DNA from: Aequorivita sp.
GTDB lineage: Bacteria > Bacteroidota > Bacteroidia > Flavobacteriales > Flavobacteriaceae
Direction of reading: 5' to 3'
DNA length: 58,599 nucleotides
Assembly: GCA_002715485.1 (NCBI GenBank)
Contig: PAZL01000026.1
Span: 1 to 58,599, forward strand
Shown: one piece after another, positions 7,122-16,338 of the stretch
Layout of the letters: each line of letters opens with the position of its first letter
Numbering within the stretch: position 1 is the first letter of the stretch
The notes under the pieces: model-generated
Told to the model about the DNA's origin: nothing
Seen by the model: the letters and a program-made list of their open reading frames with translations, nothing else
Databases searched by the model: none
Made by a program: the position numbers and the translations under genes

Positions 7122-9368
7122 TTACTTCACCAAAAAATCATTGCTGCGCAACACTCTGTTTATCTTTTCAAAGAAATCTTCGGCATTGAAGGGTTTGGGG
7201 ATAAATTCGTTAAAACCTGCTTTGTAGAAGTCCTCCAAGTTTTCTTCAATGGTAATTGCGGTCAAAGCAATAATTGGCACTTTTTTATTGAATTCACGAA
7301 TTTTTTTGGTAGCCTCAATTCCACTTATTCCCGGCATATGGATGTCCATTAAGATTACGTCAAAATCTTGTTCTTTTGCGTACTTTATAGCGTCCATTCC
7401 ATTATCAACCACAGTACAGGCCATTTTTTTCTTTTCAAGAATTTTTTTGGTAATCATTTGGTTGATTTTGTTGTCTTCAACAATCATGACTGCCTTGTTT
7501 TCAAATATATCGTTGTCCAGCACTACCTCCATGTTTTTAGGATCGGTTATGTTGGTTTCAGACTCTGCGATGTCATAATTTATATTGAACCAAAACTTGG
7601 AGCCTTCCCCCAGTTTACTCTCCAAAAATATTTTGCTTCCCATGAGTTCCAAAAGATTTTTCACAATAGAAAGACCTAAGCCCGTGCCGCCATATTTTCG
7701 GTTTATTTGAAGCGAACCTTGTGAAAAGGATTCAAAAATGGTGTTTTGTTTCTTTTTTGAAATACCATCTCCAGTGTCTTCTACTTCAAAATGCACAACA
7801 ACTTTCTTGGCAGTTTTTTCTGCATTTTTCACTCTTACCCAAATGTCACCGTTTTCGGTAAACTTGATAGAATTGCTAATAAGATTGATGAGTATTTGGG
7901 AAATCTTCAATGAATCTCCCATCACTTCACTTGGTAAAGTTGGGTCGTATTCATAATGGACATTGTTATTTTTTGCCTCTGCAGATTTCTTTAAGGCAAT
8001 CAACACACCGTCTATTCGTTTTTTGAGATTGAAGGGGGCTTTTTCAATTTCTACCTTATTCGCCTCTAACTTATTGAGGTCTAGTATATTATTAATTAAC
8101 GATAACAAATATTCACCTGAAAATTTTAGTGAATTTAGATGTTCTTTTTGTTCGGGTTTCGGGTCTTCCTCTAAAAGTAGGTGCGTTAAACCGGTAACCG
8201 TGTACATAGGTGTCCGCAGTTCATGGGTAATGGTTGAAAGAAATTGCGCCTTGGCCTGCGATGCCTTTTCGGCATTTTCTTTTGCTTCCTGTAGTTCTGT
8301 GTTTTTGTCCTGTAGCAGTTCGTTTGCTTTTGCTCTTAAATTATTGTTTTTATAAAGTGAGAGTGTCAATAGTGATAGTATCAAAATTAAGGCAATGCTG
8401 AGCCAGCCAGTCAGTTTTCCAAAAAACAAAGATTTTTCCTGTTTGTTAAGGTCATCCTTTTGGTTTGCTATTATCTCATTCAAATCGCCAATTGCAGATT
8501 CTGCTTGAATTCCGCGTTCAATTGCTTTTAAATGAATTTGCCGGAGCGAATCCTTTCGGTTGAAGTAATATTTAAGCTCTTCCTCTGCTTTTGAATTCAT
8601 CTTTTCCGCAATCAATATCTGTGAATTAATACGATGGCTCTCCACAAGATATTTTTTAAAACTTTGCGAATATGAAATCTCTGATATTTTCTTTAGTAGC
8701 TGCCTTGCTTCTTGCAATGGCCGAGGGTATATTTCAGGGTTTATAAGTGAAAGCGCATCTGCAATACTGCTATATGCACCCACTTCTTGATATAATAAAC
8801 CTTGCTCTTGAAAACTTTCTGCAGCTGGTTTTAAAAACGAAATGGCTTTGTCATAATTGCCCAATCGAAGCTCTAATAGTCCTTTGCCATACAGAACATT
8901 AGCTTTACTTTTTTCATCATTAAGCTCAGTGTAGATTGAGTCAGCTTTGTTTAAGTATTTTGCGGCTATTTCAGTTTTACCATTTGAAACAAGAATAATC
9001 CCATAAAGATTATAAGCTTTTGCCAGCTTATAGAAATTTTTATAGGTCTCGCCGTTTTCAATTACCTTTTTTGTTTCATTAACGGCCTTATCAAAATATT
9101 CCAAATTATAATAAAGCTCTGCAATACTTAACTCTACATCTGGTTTATAACTTCTATATTTTGGAAGCATTGCCAGTTTGTTGGCATCATTTAGGTTTTT
9201 TACCGCTTCCATAAAATTTTCAGTCTCCAGGGCTTTGCTTGCTGAATACTGTAGCTGTTTTATGGTAACAATGGTATCCTTAATTTGCGCTGAAAGGGAA
9301 TTGACTGAAACCAGTAAACACAAAATAAGGGGCAAGAAAATCTTGTATTTTAAAATCAGTTGGCGCAT
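7122..9368 (-). CDS. TPR hybrid sensor histidine kinase / response regulator (748 aa)
   Basis: Domain order: signal peptide (1-27, ending SLSAQ), periplasmic tetratricopeptide-like helices (about 35-300), one transmembrane helix (about 318-340), coiled coil (342-375), dimerisation domain with the phospho-acceptor His382 in STITHELRTP, ATPase domain (N-box NLISN at 495-499, then DTGDGIS and GGTGLGLSIV), and a C-terminal receiver domain (EDNKIN at 631-636, phospho-acceptor Asp675 in MDIHMPG, Lys725). There is no DNA-binding output domain, so it must pass the signal to another protein by phosphotransfer. The input signal is unknown. It is last in a minus-strand run after gap. Confidence 0.93.
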   Translation of the reverse strand: MRQLILKYKIFLPLILCLLVSVNSLSAQIKDTIVTIKQLQYSASKALETENFMEAVKNLNDANKLAMLPKYRSYKPDVELSIAELYYNLEYFDKAVNETKKVIENGETYKNFYKLAKAYNLYGIILVSNGKTEIAAKYLNKADSIYTELNDEKSKANVLYGKGLLELRLGNYDKAISFLKPAAESFQEQGLLYQEVGAYSSIADALSLINPEIYPRPLQEARQLLKKISEISYSQSFKKYLVESHRINSQILIAEKMNSKAEEELKYYFNRKDSLRQIHLKAIERGIQAESAIGDLNEIIANQKDDLNKQEKSLFFGKLTGWLSIALILILSLLTLSLYKNNNLRAKANELLQDKNTELQEAKENAEKASQAKAQFLSTITHELRTPMYTVTGLTHLLLEEDPKPEQKEHLNSLKFSGEYLLSLINNILDLNKLEANKVEIEKAPFNLKKRIDGVLIALKKSAEAKNNNVHYEYDPTLPSEVMGDSLKISQILINLISNSIKFTENGDIWVRVKNAEKTAKKVVVHFEVEDTGDGISKKKQNTIFESFSQGSLQINRKYGGTGLGLSIVKNLLELMGSKIFLESKLGEGSKFWFNINYDIAESETNITDPKNMEVVLDNDIFENKAVMIVEDNKINQMITKKILEKKKMACTVVDNGMDAIKYAKEQDFDVILMDIHMPGISGIEATKKIREFNKKVPIIALTAITIEENLEDFYKAGFNEFIPKPFNAEDFFEKINRVLRSNDFLVK

Positions 9369-9397
9369 CGGTTAGTTTAAAAGGGCAATAAATATAG

Positions 9398-10396
9398 TTA
9401 TTTCACAGAAATTCTATCAATTAAATCAATAATTCTGGATGAATATCCAATTTCATTATCATACCATCCTATTATTTTTACCATCTTTCCTACAACTGAA
9501 GTCATTCCCGCATCAAAAATGCATGAATTTGTATTGCCTACTATATCTATGGAAACAATGGGATCTTCCGTATATTGAAGAATTCCAGCCAGTGAATTTT
9601 CCGAAGCATTTTTAAAAGCATTGTTTATCTCTTCAATTGAAACTTCTTTTTTAACATTTAGGGTTACGTCGGTCAAGGAACCATTCGGAACTGGAACACG
9701 GATTCCACAACCTCCGATTACTTCAGAAAGTTCTGGAAAGATTTTGGTCAAAGCCTTTGCGGCACCCGTAGTCGTGGGCACAATGGATTGTCCTGCAGCG
9801 CGTGCGCGGCGTAAGTCTCTGTGAGGTTGATCGTGCAAACTTTGGTCAGTGGTGTAAGAGTGGACCGTCGTGATATAGGCTTGTTCAATACCGCAAAGTT
9901 CGTTGATTATTTTTAGCATTGGCGCGGCATTATTGGTGGTGCAAGATGCGTTTGAAATAATCAAATCTTCAGAGGTGAGGATGTTATCATTTACGCCCAA
10001 CACGACAGTTTTTATATCATCTTCCAAAGGCGGAACTGAGAGTATTACCCTTTTTGCTCCGTTCTTTAAATGGTTCTCAAGTTGCTTTTTAGTTTTGAAT
10101 TTACCCGTGCATTCCACAACGATGTCAACATTTCTCCATGAAATATCTTCTATATTTTTTTCTGAAGAAAATTTCACATTTTTTCCCGCAATAGAAACTT
10201 CTCCTTCGGTATATGCAATATCTTCCTTCAAAACTCCGTGAATACTGTCGTATTTTAAAAGATGGCTTAATGTCTTGGTATCTGCAAGATCATTTACTGC
10301 TACAACTTCTATGGAAGGATGATGGAGCAATAGCCTAAAAACATTACGGCCAATACGGCCAAAACCATTGATGCCGACGGTTGTCTTTTTTTTCAT
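9398..10396 (-). CDS. gap: Glyceraldehyde-3-phosphate dehydrogenase, type I
   Basis: Converts glyceraldehyde-3-phosphate to 1,3-bisphosphoglycerate with NAD(P), in glycolysis or, in reverse, gluconeogenesis. It has the N-terminal Rossmann motif GINGFGRIGR (8-17), the acidic cofactor-specificity residue in AVNDLAD (Asp36), catalytic Cys152 in SNASCTTN and His179 in VHSYTTDQ. It ends with WYDNEIGYSSR. Length 332 aa is normal. The sequence is a rather divergent GapA-like form; many Flavobacteriia have two GAPDH genes, so this may be the second copy (inference). It lies 13 bp after lipA and 29 bp before the kinase gene, so it is probably in one transcript with both. Confidence 0.96.
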   Translation of the reverse strand: MKKKTTVGINGFGRIGRNVFRLLLHHPSIEVVAVNDLADTKTLSHLLKYDSIHGVLKEDIAYTEGEVSIAGKNVKFSSEKNIEDISWRNVDIVVECTGKFKTKKQLENHLKNGAKRVILSVPPLEDDIKTVVLGVNDNILTSEDLIISNASCTTNNAAPMLKIINELCGIEQAYITTVHSYTTDQSLHDQPHRDLRRARAAGQSIVPTTTGAAKALTKIFPELSEVIGGCGIRVPVPNGSLTDVTLNVKKEVSIEEINNAFKNASENSLAGILQYTEDPIVSIDIVGNTNSCIFDAGMTSVVGKMVKIIGWYDNEIGYSSRIIDLIDRISVK

Positions 10397-10409
10397 TTTC
10401 TGAAATTAA

Positions 10410-11282
10410 TTAGGTAAGATGCTTTTGCGCTTTGTATGAAGACCGCACCAAAGCACCACTTTCCACGTGGCGAAAGCCCATTTTCAAACCTATGGTTTCA
10501 TATTTTTTAAATTGTTCCGGAGTAATAAACTCCTTTACTGGAAGATGTTTTTTTGAAGGCTGCAAATATTGGCCAATAGTCAATACATCCAGCCCAACAT
10601 TGCGTAGATCTTCCATAGTCTGGATCACTTCATCTTCCAATTCTCCCAAGCCTAGCATAATTCCACTTTTTGTGCGGAGCTTACCGGTATTTTTTAAATA
10701 ATTCAAAACTTCAAGGCTACGCTCGTATTTCGCCTGTATTCTTACCTCGCGAGTCAACCGTTTTACAGTTTCCATATTATGGCTCACAATTTCTGGTCTC
10801 ACGGCAATAATGCGATCTATGTTTCGTGTATTTCCTTGAAAATCTGGAATTAAGGTTTCCAGTGTGGTTTCGGGGTTCATCCTGCGTATTGCCTTCACGG
10901 TTTCGGCCCAAATAATGGACCCCATATCTTTTATGTCATCACGGTCAACAGAGGTTATAACCGCGTGCTTTATCTTCATTAATTTAATGGAGCGTGCAAC
11001 TTTTTCAGGCTCATCCCAAGCAATTGTTTCTGGCCGGCCGGTCTTTACGCCGCAAAAACCACAGGAACGGGTGCAAATATTTCCTAAAATCATAAAGGTC
11101 GCAGTACCCTCGCCCCAACATTCACCCATATTAGGGCAGCTGCCAGAGGTGCATATCGTGTGTAGATTATACTTTTCAACTACCCCACGCAGTTCAGTAT
11201 ATTTTTTTCCTGTGGGAAGCTTAACGCGAATCCATTTTGGTTTTGGCGCGGGCTTTTGAATTTCCAAAGTTTCTGTGCTCAT
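10410..11282 (-). CDS. lipA: Lipoyl synthase (radical SAM)
   Basis: Inserts two sulfurs into octanoyl chains on the E2 and H subunits to make lipoyl cofactors. It has two iron-sulfur sites: the auxiliary cluster cysteines 44, 49 and 55 in [12 protein letters not shown], and the radical-SAM triad 70, 74 and 77 in [10 protein letters not shown]. The C-terminal RSSY motif that supplies the serine ligand of the auxiliary cluster is present (VRSSYKAQ). Length 290 aa is typical. No lipB is seen nearby. It lies 99 bp after the sigma factor and is followed closely by gap. Confidence 0.97.
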   Translation of the reverse strand: MSTETLEIQKPAPKPKWIRVKLPTGKKYTELRGVVEKYNLHTICTSGSCPNMGECWGEGTATFMILGNICTRSCGFCGVKTGRPETIAWDEPEKVARSIKLMKIKHAVITSVDRDDIKDMGSIIWAETVKAIRRMNPETTLETLIPDFQGNTRNIDRIIAVRPEIVSHNMETVKRLTREVRIQAKYERSLEVLNYLKNTGKLRTKSGIMLGLGELEDEVIQTMEDLRNVGLDVLTIGQYLQPSKKHLPVKEFITPEQFKKYETIGLKMGFRHVESGALVRSSYKAQKHLT

Positions 11283-11381
11283 AAGGAAAACAAAAGTACG
11301 AAAAAAAGACCCCTAACCCCCAAATGGGAAACTCCATTTTTTTTGTAGGACTGGAATTAATTTTACTTTTAAAATTCTTTT

Positions 11382-11948
11382 TTACCCTTGCAACGTAATG
11401 ATTTCAGCTAGCAGTTTTCTTGCGCGAAGTAGTCTTACTTTTACATTGTTTAAAGGTTCTTTCAGAGCTTCGGAGATTTCATTATAGCTCATTTCCTGAA
11501 AGTACCGTAAGTTTATTACTTCCTGATAATGCGGTTTTAGTTGTTTTATATAACGTAAAAGCTCAGCCAAGTTTTGCTCCCGAATCAATTTATCTTCCGG
11601 AGTGGGTGAGTGGTCCACAATTTTCTGAACCTGCTCGTTGGAAGCATCTGTTGTATTGGAATAGATGGAAGCATTTTTTTTACGCGTTTTGTCTATTTGG
11701 ATGTTTTTTGAAATGGTAATAAGCCACGTTGAAAAGGTATAGTTTTCGTCAAAAGTCTCAATTTTGTCAAAAGCTTTTGCAAAGGTTTCAATGGTTATAT
11801 CTTCAGCTTCGTGCTCATTCCGTACTCTTTTCATTTGAAAACCGAATACTTCGTTCCAAAAATGATCTAACAGAAACTTGAAAGCGCCCTGCTTGCCTTT
11901 TTTTGCTTTATCAATATGTAGTGCTATTTCTTCTGAAGTTATTTCCAT
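11382..11948 (-). CDS. ECF-type RNA polymerase sigma factor (188 aa)
   Basis: Sigma-70 family factor with only regions 2 and 4. Region 2 (about residues 25-90) carries HEAEDITIETFAKAF and FSTWLITISKN; region 4 (about 130-185) carries YQEVINLRYFQEMSYNEI followed by a helix-turn-helix ending in RLLRARKLL. No anti-sigma gene is adjacent. Its start overlaps the end of the glycosyltransferase gene by 10 bp, so the two are cotranscribed and translationally coupled. Target promoters are unknown. Confidence 0.92.
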   Translation of the reverse strand: MEITSEEIALHIDKAKKGKQGAFKFLLDHFWNEVFGFQMKRVRNEHEAEDITIETFAKAFDKIETFDENYTFSTWLITISKNIQIDKTRKKNASIYSNTTDASNEQVQKIVDHSPTPEDKLIREQNLAELLRYIKQLKPHYQEVINLRYFQEMSYNEISEALKEPLNNVKVRLLRARKLLAEIITLQG

Positions 11949-13033
11949 CGCGAGTTTTTTTCGCCACTGTTGGAAATAAAGATACTTAATTGTGTGAAGA
12001 CTAAAAACAATTCATAAAAAGGAATAAACGGTACCAAATCCTTTTCTTTTAGCTTTTTTGCGGCATTTCCAATTATAATGTACTGAAAAACAAGGCGTAT
12101 AAAAATTATGGCCAACCCAAAATACCAGAATTCCGTAAACATTGTGGCTATTGCCAATAGCCAAAAAAATAATTTACTCAGGTAATAAGCTCCTAAAAGA
12201 AAGCGATGTTTGGGTTTATAGAGTTTAGCTGTTGAGTAGTGTCTCTTTTTTTGAAGGAGCCATTTTTTCTTTTTCTTCTTCGGAAGTGAATATGTAAATG
12301 CTTTTTCATCCGTACAGATAGCCACATTGTTTGCTGTAGCGGCTTCGTTCACAAAAAGGTCATCATCGCCCGATGGTATTTTGATGTGGCTCATAAAGCC
12401 ATTATTGTCATAATATAGGTTGCTGGTATAAGCTAAATTACGCCCCACGCCCATATAGGGATTTCCTGCTTTGGCATATGAAAAGTATTGAACTGCCGTC
12501 ATTAAAGTTTCAAAACGTATCATTTTGTTCAAAAATCCGGGCTGTTTTTCATAAGCGCCGTAGCCAAGAACCAATTGTTTTTCATCAGAAAAATTTGAAG
12601 CCATCAGTGTCAACCAATCATCGGAAGCTGGGTAACAATCGGCATCTGTGAAAATCAATCGCGTATTTTTTGCGCGTTTTATACCTAAAGTGAGGGCGTA
12701 TTTTTTGTTGGCCCAGAAGGCTTCGTTATTTTTTACATTCACAATCTGTATGCGTGGATCGTTCTCGGCAAAGCGTTCCATTACTTCCAAAGTTTCATCT
12801 ACCGAGGCATCGTTTATAAGAATGATTTCAAAGTTTGAATATTGCTGTTGCTGCCACAGTGGAATGTGTTTTTGAAGATTTTCAGCTTCATTTTTGGCAC
12901 ATATTATAAGGGAAACTGGATATTTCTCCGAAGTGGTTTTTTCTGATGTTTTTAAAAAAGCAAATTTCGAAAAGAGAAGGTAATAAGCACAGTTAATCAA
13001 CGCAACCGCGCCGAAAACGTAAAGTAGCACCAT
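11939..13033 (-). CDS. Membrane-bound GT2 family glycosyltransferase (364 aa)
   Basis: Family 2 glycosyltransferase with an N-terminal membrane helix (2-22), a cytosolic GT-A domain and two or three C-terminal membrane helices (about 285-355). Motifs are SLIICAKNEAENL, LINDASVDET, the metal-binding FTDADCYPA (DAD at 130-132), and the acceptor-site GDDDLFVNEA. An RH-containing stretch (KKRHYSTA) replaces the QxxRW motif of processive synthases. The likely role is making a surface polysaccharide or glycolipid; donor and acceptor cannot be read from the sequence. A perfect 12-bp palindrome TTACAATTGTAA (13040-13051) lies just upstream of the start. Confidence 0.9.
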   Translation of the reverse strand: MVLLYVFGAVALINCAYYLLFSKFAFLKTSEKTTSEKYPVSLIICAKNEAENLQKHIPLWQQQQYSNFEIILINDASVDETLEVMERFAENDPRIQIVNVKNNEAFWANKKYALTLGIKRAKNTRLIFTDADCYPASDDWLTLMASNFSDEKQLVLGYGAYEKQPGFLNKMIRFETLMTAVQYFSYAKAGNPYMGVGRNLAYTSNLYYDNNGFMSHIKIPSGDDDLFVNEAATANNVAICTDEKAFTYSLPKKKKKKWLLQKKRHYSTAKLYKPKHRFLLGAYYLSKLFFWLLAIATMFTEFWYFGLAIIFIRLVFQYIIIGNAAKKLKEKDLVPFIPFYELFLVFTQLSIFISNSGEKNSRWK

Positions 13034-13085
13034 AGGGATTTACAATTGTAATTTTGTGAATAAGGACGAAGTTTTTAATTAACAA

Positions 13086-13307
13086 TTAGTTGGAAGTTGC
13101 CTCTATTTTGTGGGTGTCTTCTTTACAAGTATCAAATTGATCTGGGGTTTTTCCGCAGAAACCGCATGATTCGCCTTCTTTATTTAAAAAAGGACTTTGG
13201 CTGGCACAGGTTCCGGCAAATTTACCATCCTTTTTGGCCCATAATTTTATGGCAATACCGGCAATGGCAAGTAATAATAAAGCTAATGTGATAAGTAAAA
13301 GTTTCAT
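13086..13307 (-). CDS. Small single-pass membrane protein with four cysteines (73 aa)
   Basis: One N-terminal transmembrane helix (residues 2-22) is followed by a short exported or cytosolic domain with Cys34, Cys48, Cys51 and Cys61. The CGFC pair at 48-51 resembles a redox or metal-binding site. Relatives in Flavobacteriia are annotated only as membrane or secreted protein. A TATTTTTG box (13325-13332, minus strand) lies close upstream. It precedes the glycosyltransferase gene by 52 bp in the same direction. Function unknown. Confidence 0.78.
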   Translation of the reverse strand: MKLLLITLALLLLAIAGIAIKLWAKKDGKFAGTCASQSPFLNKEGESCGFCGKTPDQFDTCKEDTHKIEATSN

Positions 13308-13343
13308 CTCAAATATTTAGGTAGCAAAAATACAATCTTTCTT

Positions 13344-13373
13344 TTTGTTGTGCTCAGATTTTAAGTATTTTTA
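13344..13373 (+). promoter_or_regulatory. Putative promoter of the fasciclin gene
   Basis: TTTG (13344-13347), 18-bp spacer, then TATTTTTA (13366-13373). It is one mismatch from the Bacteroidota consensus TTTG-N(17-23)-TAnnTTTG and lies 24 bp before the ATG at 13398. Confidence 0.45.
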
Positions 13374-13397
13374 GCCTCAATTTTAAATAATTTAACG

Positions 13398-14024
13398 ATG
13401 CTAAAACCTACCAGTTTTTTAATACTTTCCGTATTTGTCCTTCTTAGTTTTTCCTGTAAAAATGATACCCAAAATTCAGAAAAGATAGAATCTGAAACTG
13501 TTGCTGTTGATACTGCATCAGAACTTCCAAAGAATAGGGCTGCCAAAAAAGATTTGACACCACAGGACATTGCGGTTATTAAAAGTGTGATGGCTCGTGT
13601 TATGAATGATGGATATCTAAAAAGATTTGCAAGTTACCTTGTTACGGCAGAATTGACCGATCTACTTTCCAGTCAAGATGGTCCTTTCACTGTTTTTGGT
13701 CCCACCGATACCGCAATAGAATCCCTAGCTGATGAAAAGAGAAAGTTTTATTCAAATCCGGAAAACAAAGCGAAATTGGTAGAGATGTTGAAATCACATA
13801 TTGTTGAAGGAAACTTTGACAAAACAACTTTGATGCAAACCATTGCTAAAAGTGGCAATGCCAAATTAAAAACCTTGGCCGGTATTACTTTAACGATAAC
13901 AAAATCTGGTGAAGATCTCATAGTCACTGATGGAAAAGGTGTAAAGGCAGAAGTGATTAAAGGCAGTGTAGAAGGGTCAAATGGTTCGGTTTACGTTGTG
14001 GATGCTCTACTGAATGCCAATTAA
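13398..14024 (+). CDS. Fasciclin-domain lipoprotein (208 aa)
   Basis: Lipoprotein signal (LLSFSC) followed by a low-complexity linker and one FAS1 domain (about residues 60-207). FAS1 landmarks are DGPFTVFGPTDTAIESL, VEMLKSHIVEGNFD, KTLAGITLTI and GSVYVVDALL at the end. FAS1 domains mediate adhesion or binding at the cell surface, and this protein is likely anchored on the envelope. A proline- and lysine-containing stretch (ELPKNRAAKKDLTPQD) precedes the domain. It is convergent with murB; the two stops share the four bases TTAA at 14021-14024. Confidence 0.92.
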   Translation: MLKPTSFLILSVFVLLSFSCKNDTQNSEKIESETVAVDTASELPKNRAAKKDLTPQDIAVIKSVMARVMNDGYLKRFASYLVTAELTDLLSSQDGPFTVFGPTDTAIESLADEKRKFYSNPENKAKLVEMLKSHIVEGNFDKTTLMQTIAKSGNAKLKTLAGITLTITKSGEDLIVTDGKGVKAEVIKGSVEGSNGSVYVVDALLNAN

Positions 14025-15034
14025 AAAACGTTTACTTCCGGTTCAATAAAAATCCCGGTCATTTCCTTTACCTTTTTTTGGATTTCCATCGCGAGCTCCC
14101 AAAGTTGTTTTCCGCTCGCCTTACCATAATTTACAAGTACTAAGGCCTGGTTTTTATGTACTCCCGCATCACCAAAACGTTGGCCTTTAAACCCAGCTTT
14201 TTCGATGAGCCACCCCGCGGGAATCTTAAATTCAGTAGGTGAAACTTCGTAAAAAGGAGCCTCTGGAAAATTTCTGCGGAACTCTTGAAAAGTTTCAGCG
14301 TCCACTACCGGATTTTTGAAGAAACTGCCACTGTTTCCCAATATTTTAGGGTCTGGAAGTTTGGATTGGCGAATTGCAATTACTGCTTCTGAAATGTCTT
14401 TAATGGTAGGGGTTTCAATTTTTTTATCATTCAGTACTTTCTGAATATCGCCATAAGAAACACTGGTTTTGTGATTCTTTTTTGTCAATCGAAATGTAAC
14501 ACTCGTAATTATATATTTTCCTTTCGCTTCATTTTTAAAGATGGAGTTTCGGTATTCAAAAGCGCATTCGTCTTTTGTGAATTCCCGTTCCTTTAAAGTT
14601 TCTACTTCAATGGCGTTGGAACTTACAAAAGTATCTTTCAGCTCCACTCCGTAAGCACCAATATTTTGTATAGGAGCCGTGCCAACATTGCCTGGAATAA
14701 GCGAAAGGTTTTCCAAACCGCCAAAATCGCTCGCAATGCAATATTGAACAAACGCGTGCCAGTTTTCACCAGCCATTGCTTTTACAAAAACCTCGGTTTC
14801 GGTTTCTTTTAGGATTTCAATTCCTTTTAAATTTATATGAATAACAAAGGCATCCAAATCGCCCGTAAGAAGCATATTGCTTCCGCCGCCAAGAATAAAA
14901 AGTTCTTTGGAATTTTTCTCGGAAAGCGCCTGTTTTAATTCTTCGATACTTTCAACAGAAACAAAATAACGTGCAGTGCAATCTATGCCAAATGTATTGT
15001 AGTTTTTAAGCGATTTGTTTTCTTCAACCCGCAT
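14021..15034 (-). CDS. murB: UDP-N-acetylmuramate dehydrogenase
   Basis: FAD enzyme that reduces UDP-GlcNAc-enolpyruvate to UDP-MurNAc in peptidoglycan synthesis. It has the FAD-binding segment FILGGGSNMLLTGD, GGLENLSLIPGNVGTAPIQNIGAYG (split across residues about 115-140), the catalytic-region EYRNSIFKNE, then GNSGSFFKNPVV with the active-site Ser, and a C-terminal Glu near IEPEVNVF. Length 337 aa fits the long type I form. Its ATG overlaps the stop of the upstream aminotransferase gene by one base, so the two are translationally coupled. Confidence 0.97.
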   Translation of the reverse strand: MRVEENKSLKNYNTFGIDCTARYFVSVESIEELKQALSEKNSKELFILGGGSNMLLTGDLDAFVIHINLKGIEILKETETEVFVKAMAGENWHAFVQYCIASDFGGLENLSLIPGNVGTAPIQNIGAYGVELKDTFVSSNAIEVETLKEREFTKDECAFEYRNSIFKNEAKGKYIITSVTFRLTKKNHKTSVSYGDIQKVLNDKKIETPTIKDISEAVIAIRQSKLPDPKILGNSGSFFKNPVVDAETFQEFRRNFPEAPFYEVSPTEFKIPAGWLIEKAGFKGQRFGDAGVHKNQALVLVNYGKASGKQLWELAMEIQKKVKEMTGIFIEPEVNVF

Positions 15035-16224
15035 TAATCCTTGTATTTTTGAAGCGCAATTTTTAGAATTTCAACCGCTCTAATAAGGCTTTCCTTTTTT
15101 AAAACATATGCAATGCGCACTTGGTTAAGACCTACCCCGGGACTGGAATAAAAACCTGCAGCGGGCGCTACCATGATTGTTTCGCCATTGTCGTCAAATT
15201 CCTCCAAAAGCCATTGTGCAAAGGCATCACTATTTTTTACAGGAAGTTGTACTATACAATAAAAAGCACCCTTTGGCTCGCCAACTTGCACGCTCGGAAT
15301 TGCTTTAAGTGCCTCAACCAATGTGTTTCTTCTGTCCTGATACTCGGTAATTACTTCGTCAAAATAACTTTGAGGGGTCTGTAGTGCCGCCTCACTTGCA
15401 ATTTGCGCAAAGGTGGGTGGACTCAATCGGGCTTGTGCAAACTTTAAGGCTGTGGCAATAACCTGTTTGTTTTTCGAAACCAAACAACCAATTCGGGCGC
15501 CGCACATGCTGTATCTTTTTGAAACCGAATCGATAATGATTCCGTTCTCGGCCAAACTTGGCTCTTCAAGTATAGAGTAATGTTTGTAACCATCATAGGT
15601 AAACTCACGGTACACTTCATCTGCAACCAAAAACAAATCGTGTTTTTTTACAATTTGGGCCAAAGTCTGTATTTCCTCTTTTGAATAAAGATAGCCTGTA
15701 GGATTTCCAGGATTACAGATAAGGATAGCCTTGGTTTTTGGAGTGATAAGTTTTTCAAATTCTGAGATAGGGGGCAAGGCAAAATTGTCTTCAATCTTTG
15801 AAATTACCGGAACAATTTTTACATCAGATGCCGTTGCAAAGCCATTGTAATTTGCGTAAAATGGTTCAGTGATAATAATCTCATCTCCTGCATCGGCAAT
15901 GCTTCCCATTGCAAATAATAGTGCTTCACTTCCACCGGTTGTTACAATAATATCATTTGCTTCAACTGGTATGTTGTTTTTTTTGTAATAATTCGCAATT
16001 TTTTCACGGTATTCCTGCGAACCTTCAGAGCGGGTATAGGCAAGAATTTCCAAATGGTGGTGCGCCACGGCATCCATGGCTATCTCTGGCGATTTTATAT
16101 CGGGCTGGCCTATGTTAAGGTGGTATACGGTTTTGTTTGCTTTATAGGCTTTTTCGGCGTAGGGAACCAGCTTTCTAATAGGTGATTCCGGCATGTTCTT
16201 CCCTTTGTGTGAAACTGTCGGCAT
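15034..16224 (-). CDS. Class I PLP-dependent aminotransferase (396 aa)
   Basis: Fold-type I aminotransferase, AspC/AlaT-like. Motifs: NIGQPDIKSPE near the N-terminus, VTTGGSEALLFAMGS, CNPGNPTGYLYS, VADEVYREFTYDG, and the Schiff-base lysine in DSVSKRYSMCGARIG. The conserved C-terminal arginine that binds the substrate carboxylate is in VRIAYV. Exact substrate is not readable; aspartate or broad amino-acid specificity is likely. It is coupled to murB by a TAATG overlap, so the operon may tie amino-acid supply to cell-wall synthesis (inference). Confidence 0.93.
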   Translation of the reverse strand: MPTVSHKGKNMPESPIRKLVPYAEKAYKANKTVYHLNIGQPDIKSPEIAMDAVAHHHLEILAYTRSEGSQEYREKIANYYKKNNIPVEANDIIVTTGGSEALLFAMGSIADAGDEIIITEPFYANYNGFATASDVKIVPVISKIEDNFALPPISEFEKLITPKTKAILICNPGNPTGYLYSKEEIQTLAQIVKKHDLFLVADEVYREFTYDGYKHYSILEEPSLAENGIIIDSVSKRYSMCGARIGCLVSKNKQVIATALKFAQARLSPPTFAQIASEAALQTPQSYFDEVITEYQDRRNTLVEALKAIPSVQVGEPKGAFYCIVQLPVKNSDAFAQWLLEEFDDNGETIMVAPAAGFYSSPGVGLNQVRIAYVLKKESLIRAVEILKIALQKYKD

Positions 16225-16338
16225 AGTGAATTTGTTTATGGCAAAGTTGCAAAATATATTTTATAAAATCACGATGCCCCAAACAACATTCGGCTTTTTT
16301 TTATATCTTCAATTGTTCTCGAAGTAACTCTTAAAATT

